Positions 1 to 9,343 of a stretch of 64,000 bases of DNA are shown piece after piece. The DNA is from Bacillus sp. V3-13 (GTDB lineage: Bacteria > Bacillota > Bacilli > Bacillales > Cytobacillaceae). The position numbers were made by a program, and so were the translations under genes. Each line of letters begins with the position of its first letter. The stretch's first letter is position 1. The notes under the pieces are model-generated. The model was not told the DNA's origin, did no database searches, and saw only the letters and a list, made by a program, of their open reading frames with translations. The DNA is taken from the NCBI RefSeq assembly GCF_002860165.1, contig NZ_PGUZ01000044.1, positions 53,676-117,675 on the forward strand, written 5' to 3'.

Positions 1-711
1 ATTGGAAGAGCGGTCGCCTATGCATTTGCGAAGGAAGGGGCGGATGTGGCCATCTCTTATCTTTATGAGCATAAAGATGCGAAAGAAACTCAAAAAAGAA
101 TTAGTGAGCTTGGCAGACGCTGCTTATTAATTCCCGGAGATCTTCAAGAAGAGGCTATGTCACATGAGGTTGTAAACCAGACCGTTCATTTCTTTGGTAA
201 AATTGATACGCTAGTCAATAACCATGCTGTCCAATATGTTCAAAAAAGCATCCTCGATATTACAGCAGAGCAATTGGACCGTACGTTTCGTACTAATATT
301 TACTCCTTTTTCTTTATGACAAAAGCGGCCCTTCCTTTTCTGAAACGAGGCAGCGCCATCATAAACACCACATCGGTAACCGCCTATGAAGGAAATGAAC
401 AATTGATTGATTATTCCGCAACGAAAGGGGCGATCTTAACTTTTACCCGCTCCCTGTCTCTTTCTCTCATAAAAAAAGGGATCCGGGTCAATGGAGTAGC
501 TCCAGGACCAATTTGGACCCCTTTAATTCCTTCATCTTTTTCAGCAGAAGACGTGAAAACGTTCGGCACCTACACGCCAAAAGTGCCTATGAACCGTGCT
601 GGCCAGCCTTATGAAGTTGCCACAAGCTATGTGTTCCTGGCTTCCGATGATTCAAGCTATATGTCCGGTCAAATACTGCACCCAAACGGAGGGGTGATGT
701 CAGGTTCTTGA
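1..711 (+). CDS. SDR family oxidoreductase, 5' end outside window
   Basis: The frame is open from base 1, which already encodes the end of the glycine-rich NAD(P) site (IGRAVAYAFAKEGADVA), so about 50 N-terminal residues lie upstream. Visible SDR marks are NNHA in place of the usual NNAG, a serine in TTSVTAY, the catalytic YSATK (Y-x3-K) and a C-terminal GGVMSG. The pattern resembles the glucose-dehydrogenase-like YhdF/YhxC group of Bacillus general-stress oxidoreductases; the substrate cannot be deduced. It converges on the PL8 lyase gene and is probably not part of that operon. Only the start is missing; the stop is followed by a second in-frame stop. Confidence 0.88.
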   Translation: MGRAVAYAFAKEGADVAISYLYEHKDAKETQKRISELGRRCLLIPGDLQEEAMSHEVVNQTVHFFGKIDTLVNNHAVQYVQKSILDITAEQLDRTFRTNIYSFFFMTKAALPFLKRGSAIINTTSVTAYEGNEQLIDYSATKGAILTFTRSLSLSLIKKGIRVNGVAPGPIWTPLIPSSFSAEDVKTFGTYTPKVPMNRAGQPYEVATSYVFLASDDSSYMSGQILHPNGGVMSGS

Positions 712-872
712 TAAATTTTAAGCTAAAAAAGGCAAAAAGTAATGCTCGGCAGCATCCAAAATATATTCCCGCACCCCTTGGCCCAGGCGTTTGATCAGCC
801 ATCCCTGCACTCACAATGAAGTTGTACCGGACTCCACTTGTCGGCAAAGTCAGTAGCTTTTGGAATTTGTGC
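712..872. other. Convergent intergenic spacer with possible coding relic
   Basis: On the minus strand about 29 codons read as a plausible protein end (GWLIKRLGQG, then REYILDAAEHYFLPF) but are preceded by an in-frame TGA, and an adjacent frame carries a short plausible stretch (SGVRYNFIVSAG). This could be the frameshifted tail of an unrecognised gene. No clear terminator was found for the lyase operon. Confidence 0.25.
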
Positions 873-3521
873 TTATTCTTTTATTTTTAGCTTTATTTCA
901 TAGCTCTTACCATTTGAATTTTTGGAATCAATATGAATTAGAGCCTTTTCATTAGATACGGAGATTTTTACACCATCACTAGCTGCTACTGCCGTAGGAT
1001 TCGGTACTTCAACTTTCAATTTCATTTTATCCAAGCTAAAGGTCGGGTCAGAAATGGCAATGGTGACCGTATCTCCATCCTTCTTTACTAGAATTGAAGC
1101 TTGATTATAGGATGTGAGATTACTAACCGTTTTCTTTTTATCACTGAAGAAATTAAATCCTTTGATTCCCAGCTTCGTATTTTCAACGGCATGAACATCT
1201 TCTGTATTGGATAATACCTTTACGTTCGGATTTGCCGCATATTGTTCTGTTTTCTTTTCATCAAAATTAGGTAAAATCACGTGGGCATATTTTGCTTTTT
1301 GTGGATTCTTTCCATGACCCATGTCCAATGTAAAGAAGTTCTTCGTTACTTTTGTATCTGGGTTTCCTGTGCGAATTTTTCTTAAGCTTTTGGAAACTGT
1401 TTCTTTCGTAACACCGATCCGAGAGGCATCTGGGAAATAATAGCCTACCTGAGTACCCTCGGCTTTCGTTTTGAAATGAATCCATTTTAAATTATACTCC
1501 CCGTTGGCTGGTTCTATTAATCTATCCTCATCATATGTTTCTCCAGAAATAGAACTTGTGTCCGTTCCATCAAACATGCGATTATCGATCGTGGAAATGA
1601 CCTCTCTGCCCATTTTATCTTGGATACCAGATCCCATTAAGACAATCTCATCGTCAAACATAAAGGCTGACTTATTTGCTTCTGCATTTTTATATACTAC
1701 AAAGTCTTCTGGCAATAACCCCTTTTGTTTATCTTTAAATCCAATTTCATCCCCAAGTTGGATACCTGAAACTCCATATTTTCCAAGCTTTACTCCACCT
1801 GAATAAGTATTTGTACCTACTGGAAAATACACATAATCATTTTGTGACTCAGAAGAAGCATAAAAGTTTAATGGATGATCCGTATTTTCGTAGAAGAGCT
1901 TCCCGCCATATAGTTCTGGAATCGTTTTTCTTTCTTCTACAGGTACAGTTGTACCCGGGAGTTTATAAGGATCGATGGTCGCAAAAAAGTTCGCTCCAAA
2001 TGATTTCGTTTGATCACTTCCGGATAAATATAAATAATAGGCCCCATCCCCTTGGAACCATGGCATTAAATTTTCGCCGCTCATATATTCATATTTGCTG
2101 ATTCTTTTGGAGCTTCTGGAAAAAGCAAAAGCATACGAATCTCTTACATGAACGGTTTTATCCATTAAGTTAAAGGCATAGTGGTTTGCTTCATCAATCC
2201 CATTTTTAGCCTCAATCTCAGGATCCGTCATTAGCTGATTAAAATTGAGAATCGAAGCATATGAGGTAAAAGATCCGGTAGAGATAGTCCCTTTAGTAGT
2301 GTCGGCGATATATTTTATATGTGATTTTAACTGTTTACTATCTTCTTTATCTAAGTAGTTCGTTAAATCTACCATCGCTTCTACGATGCTATTGACATCC
2401 TGATAACCTGTTCCAGTCCTTGAAACCGCTCTTCCTTTTACGATTTCCATCATATAACCTTCAAATATGACTGGTGAGAACCCTTTGTATATCCAATCCT
2501 TTACAGTCGGCACCAAAAGTTCTTCAGAGTTGTATTTACTGTCCGCTAGTATGTTCATGGTTTGGATCATTCTATTTAAGAGCACTTTTCCATAAGAGCC
2601 TGTATAGGCAACTCTATGATGCTGAATAAAAGAACCGTCCTCATAAAACCCATCCCTAATCCCATTAATGAGATTGTTGGGATCGACAGTTTTAAAAACA
2701 GTTAGAATATGATCTACTGCCTTCGAAACTCGTTCTTCGTCACCAACCAAAACCCCTTGTATAATTCGATTGGTTGCAATATCAGCCAGGTTTGCCCCAG
2801 TATGAAATCTGGAAGTTAAATCGATATCTCCATTTTTGCCGTTCCGTAAATACAAATCCATTGATTCTATATAGTCATCAATTAATTCTGGTTTATAATT
2901 TTTAATCTCATCCTCTAACAGCAGCAGTGTTTTCGTAATATTCATCGGCATACCGATTTCCCATGAATACCAATTTCCATAATAACCCTTTCCCTGATCT
3001 ACGAAGAAGTTTGAGTAAAGCCACTCTAATCCATCAATTACTTTATAGATAAGTTCTTGATTTTCATATAAATTCACACCGCTTGAATCGAGTCTCTTGT
3101 AAGTTTTAGCTGCAAGTGCCATTTGGTATAAATATAAATAGGAGTTGCTTAAATTTGCATCCTTCTCTCCAAGGACCAGATTTTCAAAGAGGAATTTTTC
3201 TTCCCCTTTCACTCGATCTTCACTGGAGAGGAAGGAAGCAAGCCTTGTATTTGCCAAGTTATGGACTGTATTAATCTTGCTATCTAATAAGTAACTATTG
3301 TTCATACTCTCGTTACCGGCAAGGTACTCTCTAAAGTTCAGCTTTAATTGATCCAATTCATTTAATACATCCGTATTGCCAGTATGAACAGCCGCTTTTG
3401 CGGTAACTGGTGCGGGCTTTTCAGAGGCTTGAGCATTGTTGTTCGATTCTATAAATGGCACTGTTAAGAAGGTTGTTAATGTGAGTGAAGATGCTAAGAT
3501 TCGCTTCAGATTTTTTTCCAT
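873..3521 (-). CDS. Secreted polysaccharide lyase family 8 (hyaluronate/chondroitin/xanthan lyase type)
   Basis: PL8 lyases cleave uronic-acid-containing polysaccharides by beta-elimination, leaving unsaturated oligosaccharides. The 882-residue protein begins with a signal peptide (basic MEKNLKR, hydrophobic stretch, NNAQA cleavage region near residue 32). The family's catalytic residues are visible: Asn244 in GANLAD, His301 in DGSFIQH, Tyr310 in YTGSYG, and Arg in GRAVSR (about 364-368), with spacing like pneumococcal hyaluronate lyase. NWYSWEIG (183-190) is the aromatic patch. The C-terminal half is the usual beta-sandwich region. No LPXTG anchor is present, so the enzyme is probably released. 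An AGGATGG site precedes the ATG. It is the last gene of the uronate operon. The exact polymer (hyaluronan, chondroitin or xanthan) cannot be fixed from sequence alone. Confidence 0.93.
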   Translation of the reverse strand: MEKNLKRILASSLTLTTFLTVPFIESNNNAQASEKPAPVTAKAAVHTGNTDVLNELDQLKLNFREYLAGNESMNNSYLLDSKINTVHNLANTRLASFLSSEDRVKGEEKFLFENLVLGEKDANLSNSYLYLYQMALAAKTYKRLDSSGVNLYENQELIYKVIDGLEWLYSNFFVDQGKGYYGNWYSWEIGMPMNITKTLLLLEDEIKNYKPELIDDYIESMDLYLRNGKNGDIDLTSRFHTGANLADIATNRIIQGVLVGDEERVSKAVDHILTVFKTVDPNNLINGIRDGFYEDGSFIQHHRVAYTGSYGKVLLNRMIQTMNILADSKYNSEELLVPTVKDWIYKGFSPVIFEGYMMEIVKGRAVSRTGTGYQDVNSIVEAMVDLTNYLDKEDSKQLKSHIKYIADTTKGTISTGSFTSYASILNFNQLMTDPEIEAKNGIDEANHYAFNLMDKTVHVRDSYAFAFSRSSKRISKYEYMSGENLMPWFQGDGAYYLYLSGSDQTKSFGANFFATIDPYKLPGTTVPVEERKTIPELYGGKLFYENTDHPLNFYASSESQNDYVYFPVGTNTYSGGVKLGKYGVSGIQLGDEIGFKDKQKGLLPEDFVVYKNAEANKSAFMFDDEIVLMGSGIQDKMGREVISTIDNRMFDGTDTSSISGETYDEDRLIEPANGEYNLKWIHFKTKAEGTQVGYYFPDASRIGVTKETVSKSLRKIRTGNPDTKVTKNFFTLDMGHGKNPQKAKYAHVILPNFDEKKTEQYAANPNVKVLSNTEDVHAVENTKLGIKGFNFFSDKKKTVSNLTSYNQASILVKKDGDTVTIAISDPTFSLDKMKLKVEVPNPTAVAASDGVKISVSNEKALIHIDSKNSNGKSYEIKLKIKE

Positions 3522-3585
3522 TAAGACACCATCCTAAATTATATTTTTATGATATTGAAATCAAAAATCTTAAAATAGAATTCCT

Positions 3586-4368
3586 TTACCGTGCCAACCA
3601 TCCTCCGTCGACCGCTAAAATATGACCGTTTATATAATCGGAAGCTCTGCTTGATAGAAATACGACAGCGCCCATCAAATCAGACGGATCTGCCCAGCGG
3701 CCGGCCGGGATGCGGGACAGGATTTCAGTGTTTCGCTTTTCATCCGCTCTAATTTGGGCTGTATTATCTGTTGCAATATAACCAGGGGCAATCGCATTGA
3801 TTTGAATATTATATTCCGCTAATTCATTTGCAAATGCTTTTGTAAGACCTGCAACCGCATGTTTACTAGCTGTGTATGGCGGCACAAACTTACCGCCCTG
3901 GAATGAAAGCATGGAAGCAATATTAATAATTTTTCCGCTCTTCCGCTCAACCATCACTTTGGCCGCTTCCTGGCTCAGTAAGTATAAAGAATTTAAATTG
4001 ACCTCCATAACTGCATCCCAGTCTTCTTCCTTATATTCTAATAATGGAGCACGAAGGATCGTACCAGCATTGTTTACTAAAATATCAATCTTTCCATATG
4101 TTTTTAGGCATTCTGCTGCTACTTGTTTTACGGCATCCCTATTACTTAAATCCGCTTGAAAAAACACAGCCCTCCGCCCTGTTTCTTCAATTATTCCCCT
4201 TGTCTCATCCCAATCTCCGCTCCTGGAGACAAGAAAAAGATCGGCACCAGCTTTGGCAAGCGCAGCAGCATACCCCTGCCCTAATCCTTTATTTGCTCCT
4301 GTAACGATCGCCACTTTACCGATTAGGCTAAAATAATCAAGTGAAAATGATGTAAGATCATTCGCCAT
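3586..4368 (-). CDS. kduD: KduD: 2-dehydro-3-deoxy-D-gluconate 5-dehydrogenase (SDR)
   Basis: This is a short-chain dehydrogenase of the KduD type, which reduces 2,5-diketo-3-deoxygluconate from the KduI reaction to 2-keto-3-deoxygluconate. Visible are the cofactor loop TGANKGLGQG, NNAGT, the catalytic IASMLS serine and YTASK, and the C-terminal AVDGGW typical of KduD. An ATG three codons upstream (4377) is in frame, but AGGAGG is only 4 nt from it and 9 nt from the ATG at 4368, so the product probably begins MANDLTSF (about 260 residues). It sits 59 nt from kduI in the same orientation and 64 nt before the lyase, fitting a shared uronate pathway. Confidence 0.92.
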   Translation of the reverse strand: MANDLTSFSLDYFSLIGKVAIVTGANKGLGQGYAAALAKAGADLFLVSRSGDWDETRGIIEETGRRAVFFQADLSNRDAVKQVAAECLKTYGKIDILVNNAGTILRAPLLEYKEEDWDAVMEVNLNSLYLLSQEAAKVMVERKSGKIINIASMLSFQGGKFVPPYTASKHAVAGLTKAFANELAEYNIQINAIAPGYIATDNTAQIRADEKRNTEILSRIPAGRWADPSDLMGAVVFLSSRASDYINGHILAVDGGWLAR

Positions 4369-4427
4369 TCCATTCATCCTCCTTATCTAACTAGATACTG
4401 TTATAGAACTTCGCCCTCGCTTAGTGG

Positions 4428-5258
4428 TTAGCGCAATTCTTCCATTTTCACATGGTCCATGTCGCTATAAGTGATATTTTCTCCGCACATCCCCCAAATA
4501 AAGGTGTAGTTGCTTGTTGCGGTTCCTGTATGGATCGACCAGCTTGGTGAAATGGCTGCTTGTTCATTTTTCATCACTAAATGTCTTGTTTCATCCGGCT
4601 TGCCCATAAAGTGGAAAACGCGAGTGTCAGGATTCATATCAAAATATAAATAAACTTCCATACGGCGCTCATGAGTATGACATGGCATCGTATTCCAGAC
4701 ACTTCCCGGTGCGAGCATTGTTAATCCCATTTGCAGCTGGCAGCTCTCACAAACATTTGGATGAACGTATTGATAGATTTTGCGCTCATTTAATGTTTCA
4801 GAAGCACCCATTTGTAACGGATCAATTTTGTTAATATCAATTTTCACTGTCGGATACGTATGATGTGCCGGAGCGGAATTAATATAAAATTTGGCTGGAT
4901 TGCTGGCGTCCCTGGAAGAGAATAATACCTCCCTTGTACCTTTGCCAACATATAATCCGTCTCGCTGCTGCATGTCATATTCTGTTCCATCAAGCACGAC
5001 AGAGCCTTCTCCGCCGATGTTGATAATTCCAAGTTCACGGCGTTCTAAGAAATACTCGACTCCTAATTCTTTATCAAGCTTAATCGTTAATTCCTGTTCA
5101 GCCGGAGTTACTCCGCCAAATATCATTCGGTCAACATGCGTATAAGTCAAGTGAACCTTGCCTGATTCAAAAAGAGTTTCAACGAGAAATTCTCTTCTCA
5201 GTTCATCTGTTGTGTATTTTTTCATATCCTCCGGATGGTGTGCGTAACGTGTCTCCAT
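4428..5258 (-). CDS. kduI: KduI: 5-dehydro-4-deoxy-D-glucuronate isomerase
   Basis: KduI converts 4-deoxy-5-ketouronate, formed spontaneously from the unsaturated uronic acid released by GH88, to 2,5-diketo-3-deoxygluconate. The 276-residue length is standard. The cupin zinc ligands of the family are present: His194 and His196 (CHTH), Glu201 (RRMEVY) and His243 (SIHTGTAT). The N-terminus METRYAHHPEDMKKYTTDEL is strongly KduI-like. A GGAGAG site precedes the ATG. It lies between yesL-like and kduD, so the operon encodes the two Kdu steps after hydrolysis. KdgK and KdgA, needed to complete the pathway, are not in this window. Confidence 0.96.
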   Translation of the reverse strand: METRYAHHPEDMKKYTTDELRREFLVETLFESGKVHLTYTHVDRMIFGGVTPAEQELTIKLDKELGVEYFLERRELGIINIGGEGSVVLDGTEYDMQQRDGLYVGKGTREVLFSSRDASNPAKFYINSAPAHHTYPTVKIDINKIDPLQMGASETLNERKIYQYVHPNVCESCQLQMGLTMLAPGSVWNTMPCHTHERRMEVYLYFDMNPDTRVFHFMGKPDETRHLVMKNEQAAISPSWSIHTGTATSNYTFIWGMCGENITYSDMDHVKMEELR

Positions 5259-5317
5259 TATTTATCTCTCCTTTTTGATGGTATTGACCTTAAAAGGCTT
5301 AAGTTAAAATTTAAATA

Positions 5318-5971
5318 CTAGCGAACAATTTTGCCGTGATCAGTGTTAGCAAACTGAAAAACCTCTTTACTTGAAAATACATTGCAGTCCTCATTTTCAT
5401 TGGGAAATCCCCTGCTTACTAAGGAGTAGATTAGATAAGCGCCAATGCTGAAACTCATTAACATGGCTGCAGGGAAATAGAGACATAATACAACGGCCCC
5501 AGCAATGATCAGGATAGACAAGAAGGTATAATGCAAGCAGCTGATTGACAATAGCAATGCATTCTTAATAGCCTGTGCCAAAGATGCTTGGTAATGAACG
5601 ATCACAGGGAAAATATAGATAGAAACAAACAAGTACAAAATTCCTAACAGAAAAAAGAATGAAAATAAGATGTATTTAACATCGGAATTTAGTTGATTGG
5701 TTATAATAAAATCCCCCAAAAGCAAGCCGGCAAAAGCCATCCACAAAATTCCAATCAAAAAGCTTTGTTTAAAATTATCTTTAAATAGACAGAAAAAAGA
5801 AGAAAAAATTTGAATATCTCTTCGATTTTTCCACTCTCGTACAACACCGAACATGGCGGCTGTCGCAGGAAAAATGGTCAGGATTGGGAGGCATGTCATC
5901 AGCCAGAGGGTATTCAACAAGAACGCATTCATAATGAATTCCATAGTTTTATAAATCTTGCCATCTATCAT
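5318..5971 (-). CDS. YesL-like DUF624 membrane protein
   Basis: The 217-residue protein has about five hydrophobic segments and the DUF624 hallmark near the N-terminus (LNTLWLMTCLPILTIFPAT) followed by a cytoplasmic basic loop. DUF624/YesL proteins commonly sit beside CUT1 sugar importers and polysaccharide-degradation genes in Bacillus, as here, but their molecular role is unknown. The gene is 59 nt upstream of kduI and 83 nt downstream of the glucuronyl hydrolase, in the same orientation. The start at 5971 has a somewhat distant AAGGGG. Confidence 0.85.
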   Translation of the reverse strand: MIDGKIYKTMEFIMNAFLLNTLWLMTCLPILTIFPATAAMFGVVREWKNRRDIQIFSSFFCLFKDNFKQSFLIGILWMAFAGLLLGDFIITNQLNSDVKYILFSFFFLLGILYLFVSIYIFPVIVHYQASLAQAIKNALLLSISCLHYTFLSILIIAGAVVLCLYFPAAMLMSFSIGAYLIYSLVSRGFPNENEDCNVFSSKEVFQFANTDHGKIVR

Positions 5972-6054
5972 CCCTATCTCTTCCCCTTTCCCGAACTGAG
6001 TTTATGAAAATTCATTAAAAGACGGGCGTTTCCCAAGACGGCTTTATCTTTCCC

Positions 6055-7254
6055 TTACCAATACATTTTCCAGTCCTTAACGAGCCTGATCAAAGCTTCA
6101 AAATAATAATAGTCTCCCCAGATACAGCTCTCATCTACTCCGCGGCCACCGCCTTTATAATAGACAGCGTGCTTCAGAATACCATTAGCTTCACTATCAA
6201 TTTCAGTTGTATAGTTTTCATATAATGATTGAATCATTAGAAGGGCCGCATTTTCATACGTTCTCCTTTCTGGATCGGTTAAAGGCAAATGCTTCGCCAT
6301 CTCCAGCAGTCCGCAAACGGTAATGGCTGCCGCAGAACTGTCACGTTCTTCATCACCTTCTGTAAAAATTAAGTCCCAGTAGCAAATTTGATCTTCCGGC
6401 AGTCTATTTAAATAATAGTTTGCAAGCTTTTTCGCCAATTCGATTAAACTCCAATCATGAATATAATGGTAGCTTAAAGGAAATCCATAAATACCCCATG
6501 ATTGCCCGCGTGCCCAACAGGAATCATCAGAATAACCCTGCCTTGTGTTTCCATACAATGGTTTACCTGTGTTTGGATCCATGTAATAAGTGTGGAAGGT
6601 TGAAGCATCCTGCCTGACTATATATTTAGCCGCCTGCTTGACATGCGTTTGACCAATTTCACGATAAACAGGTTTTCCTGTCACTTCGGAAGCCCAGTAA
6701 AGCAAAGGCAGATTCATATTGCAATCAATGATCATCCTCCCCCGTTCCTTTGGATCATTCAAGTCTCCCCACGCCTGGATAATGCCTGCTTTATCGAGAT
6801 ATCTGGTAATTAATAAATCTGCGGCTTTAATTGCAGTTTCCTTCGCCTCTTCATTTCCCGTTAACTTATATGCGCTTACACAGGACAAAGTGTACAAAAA
6901 ACCCAGATCATGATGGTCTAGTTCAATCCGCTTATCAAGGCGCTCTATGAAGCTCTCCACTTGCTTTTCGGCCACTTTACGGTATTTTTCCTCCCCTGTG
7001 TATTCATAGGCAAGCCACAGCATCCCCGTCCAAAAGCTTGTTGTCCATTCCACGTTTTGGATTGGTTTATAGACAAGATTTTCACTATTTGAATCGGGAA
7101 ACATATCTGTAAAAACATCTAAGCTTTGATCAATTTTAGCTAATACATGCTGGATTGCCTTTTCCACAAAAGCCCGGTTGACAGCAGGGGTTTTCTCAAA
7201 CCGTTCTTTATCCTGGATTTTTTCTTCTCGAACTTCATCAACAAATACAGCCAT
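6055..7254 (-). CDS. ugl: GH88 unsaturated glucuronyl hydrolase
   Basis: The enzyme releases the unsaturated uronic acid from lyase-generated disaccharides. Being without a signal peptide it should act in the cytoplasm after import. Against Bacillus sp. GL1 UGL, the catalytic pair is visible as Asp116 (HHDLGF) and Asp177 (IIDCNMN), with the same 61-residue spacing as Asp88/Asp149. WARGQSWGIYG (247-257) and SSAAAITVCGLLEMA are further hallmarks of the alpha6/alpha6 barrel. At 399 residues it is near the usual 375-400. A GAGGTGATC site precedes the ATG. A gap of nearly 200 nt separates it from the permease genes, so an internal promoter or processing site is possible. Confidence 0.94.
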   Translation of the reverse strand: MAVFVDEVREEKIQDKERFEKTPAVNRAFVEKAIQHVLAKIDQSLDVFTDMFPDSNSENLVYKPIQNVEWTTSFWTGMLWLAYEYTGEEKYRKVAEKQVESFIERLDKRIELDHHDLGFLYTLSCVSAYKLTGNEEAKETAIKAADLLITRYLDKAGIIQAWGDLNDPKERGRMIIDCNMNLPLLYWASEVTGKPVYREIGQTHVKQAAKYIVRQDASTFHTYYMDPNTGKPLYGNTRQGYSDDSCWARGQSWGIYGFPLSYHYIHDWSLIELAKKLANYYLNRLPEDQICYWDLIFTEGDEERDSSAAAITVCGLLEMAKHLPLTDPERRTYENAALLMIQSLYENYTTEIDSEANGILKHAVYYKGGGRGVDESCIWGDYYYFEALIRLVKDWKMYW

Positions 7255-7452
7255 TTCAGGATCACCTCAAAATATATAGTAGAAAAGGTTCTTTTAAGTC
7301 TTTAAGCCATGGACTTTGTCCTGCTCCAGTCCTTCTGCAATCGAATCTGAAAAGGATCTTCTATCTTTCATGAAATGGGAAAAGTAGTAAAGCAATCCTC
7401 TTTTTTTACCTGCTGCCTAGCGATGCCATTGATTCACAAACATTGCGCACCT

Positions 7453-8322
7453 TTATCCTTTTATACCAGTGTTAGCAACTCCCTTGATAAAATGGTCTTG
7501 AGCCAGGAAGTAAACAAGGATGGTTGGTACGATGGCGGAAACTGCCGCAGCCATTAGCAGTGAATATTCTGTATTGTATTGAGTTACAAAATGCTGGATT
7601 CCTAGCTGCAATGTGTATAAGTGATCAGACGTTAAGTAAATCAATGGACCAAGAAAATCGTTCCAAGAATGCATAAAGGTAAAAATCACTAAGGTTGCAA
7701 TCACAGGTTTAGACAATGGCATTATAATCTTGCGATAGATGCCAAACTCGGATAGGCCATCAATTCTTGCAGCTTCCAATAATTCATCGGGTATCGATAA
7801 GAAAAACTGACGGAACAAGAAAACACCAAATGGATTGAATGAGCCGAGTAATATCAGTGCCCAGTGGGAATTGACGAGTCCAATCTCACTCATCAGCATA
7901 AATTGTGGAATCATCATGACCTGATAAGGAATCATCATCGTAGCGATATAGATGAAAAATAAGATATTGTTTTCAGGAAATTTAATTTTTGCAAAAGCAT
8001 AGCCTGCGAGCGAGCTATTAATCACAAGCAAAATGGTGGTGATAACAGAAATCTTCAATGTATTTAAGTAATAAATATGAAACGGCACCCGTGTCCAAAC
8101 TTCTTTGTAATTGCTCCAGTGAAATGTTTCTGGAATCCATTTAACAGGGAATCCGAAAATTTCCGATTCTGCTTTCAATGATGCTGAAAGCATCCAGATA
8201 AACGGAAGAATCATTATTAATGAAACCAATATCAAGGCAATATAGGTGATCATTTTTTTCACGACTATTTTCCGCGGTTTAGATGTATCTGTATAAACTG
8301 AAGGATTTGTGACAATCTCCAT
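7453..8322 (-). CDS. CUT1 ABC sugar permease, MalG/YesQ type
   Basis: A 289-residue inner-membrane permease with six predicted helices. The cytoplasmic EAA loop (EAARIDGLSEFGIYRKIIMPL) and the ending ANTGIKG are typical of the second permease of CUT1 importers. It likely forms the channel with the permease encoded 48 nt upstream, to take up oligosaccharides produced by the PL8 lyase. No ATPase gene is nearby; in Bacillus such importers often share the MsmX ATPase encoded elsewhere. AAAGGAG precedes the ATG. Confidence 0.93.
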   Translation of the reverse strand: MEIVTNPSVYTDTSKPRKIVVKKMITYIALILVSLIMILPFIWMLSASLKAESEIFGFPVKWIPETFHWSNYKEVWTRVPFHIYYLNTLKISVITTILLVINSSLAGYAFAKIKFPENNILFFIYIATMMIPYQVMMIPQFMLMSEIGLVNSHWALILLGSFNPFGVFLFRQFFLSIPDELLEAARIDGLSEFGIYRKIIMPLSKPVIATLVIFTFMHSWNDFLGPLIYLTSDHLYTLQLGIQHFVTQYNTEYSLLMAAAVSAIVPTILVYFLAQDHFIKGVANTGIKG

Positions 8323-8370
8323 GAAAATTTCAGCTCCTTTCTTCTTGTTTAGACGTTGTAAAATGGCGAA

Positions 8371-9270
8371 TTAATAGTTGACCCACTTTTTCTGGCCTTT
8401 AAATTGGAAAAATGTGAAGATAAGAATGATCAAGAACAGCACGTATGCCATCGCAGAAGCGTATCCGTATTCAAATTGCTTGAAGGCCGTATTGTAAATA
8501 TCATATACAAGAACATGTGTTGACCTTCCAGGCCCTCCTCCAGTCAAAGTATAAATTAAATCAAAGACTTTAAATGAGTTAATTACACCGATAATCATCG
8601 TAAAGAATATGACAGATGACAGCATGGGTAATGTTACATTGAAAAATTTTGCGATTGGGCCTGCCCCATCTAAATCGGCAGCCTCATACAAATCGTCAGG
8701 TATATTTTGCAGTCCCGCCAAATAGAGAATCATATAATAACCAATTGAATGCCATATATACACAATAGAAACTGAAACCAACGCCCAGTTCGGAGAAGAA
8801 AGCCATCCAGGCAGATTCTCGACTCCAAACCTCATCAAGAAACCATTGACGGGCCCCATTGTAGGATTGAAGATTAATTGCCATACTGCTCCAACCGCAA
8901 TGGTCGCTGTAACATAAGGCAAAAACACTGCGGTTCTAAAAAGTTTGAGAAAGCGGATGCCCCGATTTAAAGCAACTGCCACGAGAATCGACAAAAATAA
9001 TGTAGCTGGTACTGAAATCAATGTGAAAAGAATGGTATTAACAAATGAAATTCGAAAATTAGGATCATATACTAAAGTCTTGTAGTTTTCTAGTCCGATA
9101 AACTCTATATTTCCGAAGCCATTCCATGAGGTAAAACTCATCAAAAAAGATGCAATAACAGGAATAAAGATAAATACAAGAAAACCGATGATATTTGGGA
9201 GTAGAAATGCATAGGCGATCAAGCGGTTTCGTCTAATCACAGTCGATTTGGGTCTTCTGTTTTTCTTCAT
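8371..9270 (-). CDS. CUT1 ABC sugar permease, MalF/YesP type
   Basis: A permease with six predicted helices; the EAA loop reads YEAADLDGAGPIAKFFNVTLPM and the C-terminal GGGPGRSTHVLVYDIY is typical of LplB/YesP/MalF subunits. The frame stays open upstream to 9390 and would overlap the binding-protein gene, but the ATG at 9270 (MKKNRRPKST) follows GGAAAGG at good spacing, giving about 299 residues. It lies 73 nt after the binding-protein gene and 48 nt before its partner permease. Confidence 0.92.
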   Translation of the reverse strand: MKKNRRPKSTVIRRNRLIAYAFLLPNIIGFLVFIFIPVIASFLMSFTSWNGFGNIEFIGLENYKTLVYDPNFRISFVNTILFTLISVPATLFLSILVAVALNRGIRFLKLFRTAVFLPYVTATIAVGAVWQLIFNPTMGPVNGFLMRFGVENLPGWLSSPNWALVSVSIVYIWHSIGYYMILYLAGLQNIPDDLYEAADLDGAGPIAKFFNVTLPMLSSVIFFTMIIGVINSFKVFDLIYTLTGGGPGRSTHVLVYDIYNTAFKQFEYGYASAMAYVLFLIILIFTFFQFKGQKKWVNY

Positions 9271-9343
9271 CGTCTTCAGCCCTTTCCAGGAACAAACAGT
9301 GCACTGCCGCTTTATATCACTCCAGCAGCAGTGCGTCATTCCT

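Noticed and set aside
1504..2101. Plus-strand open frames of 96-100 codons inside the PL8 gene
   Set aside because: They lie antisense to a lyase with intact catalytic motifs and lack ribosome sites; composition matches a shadow of the real frame.
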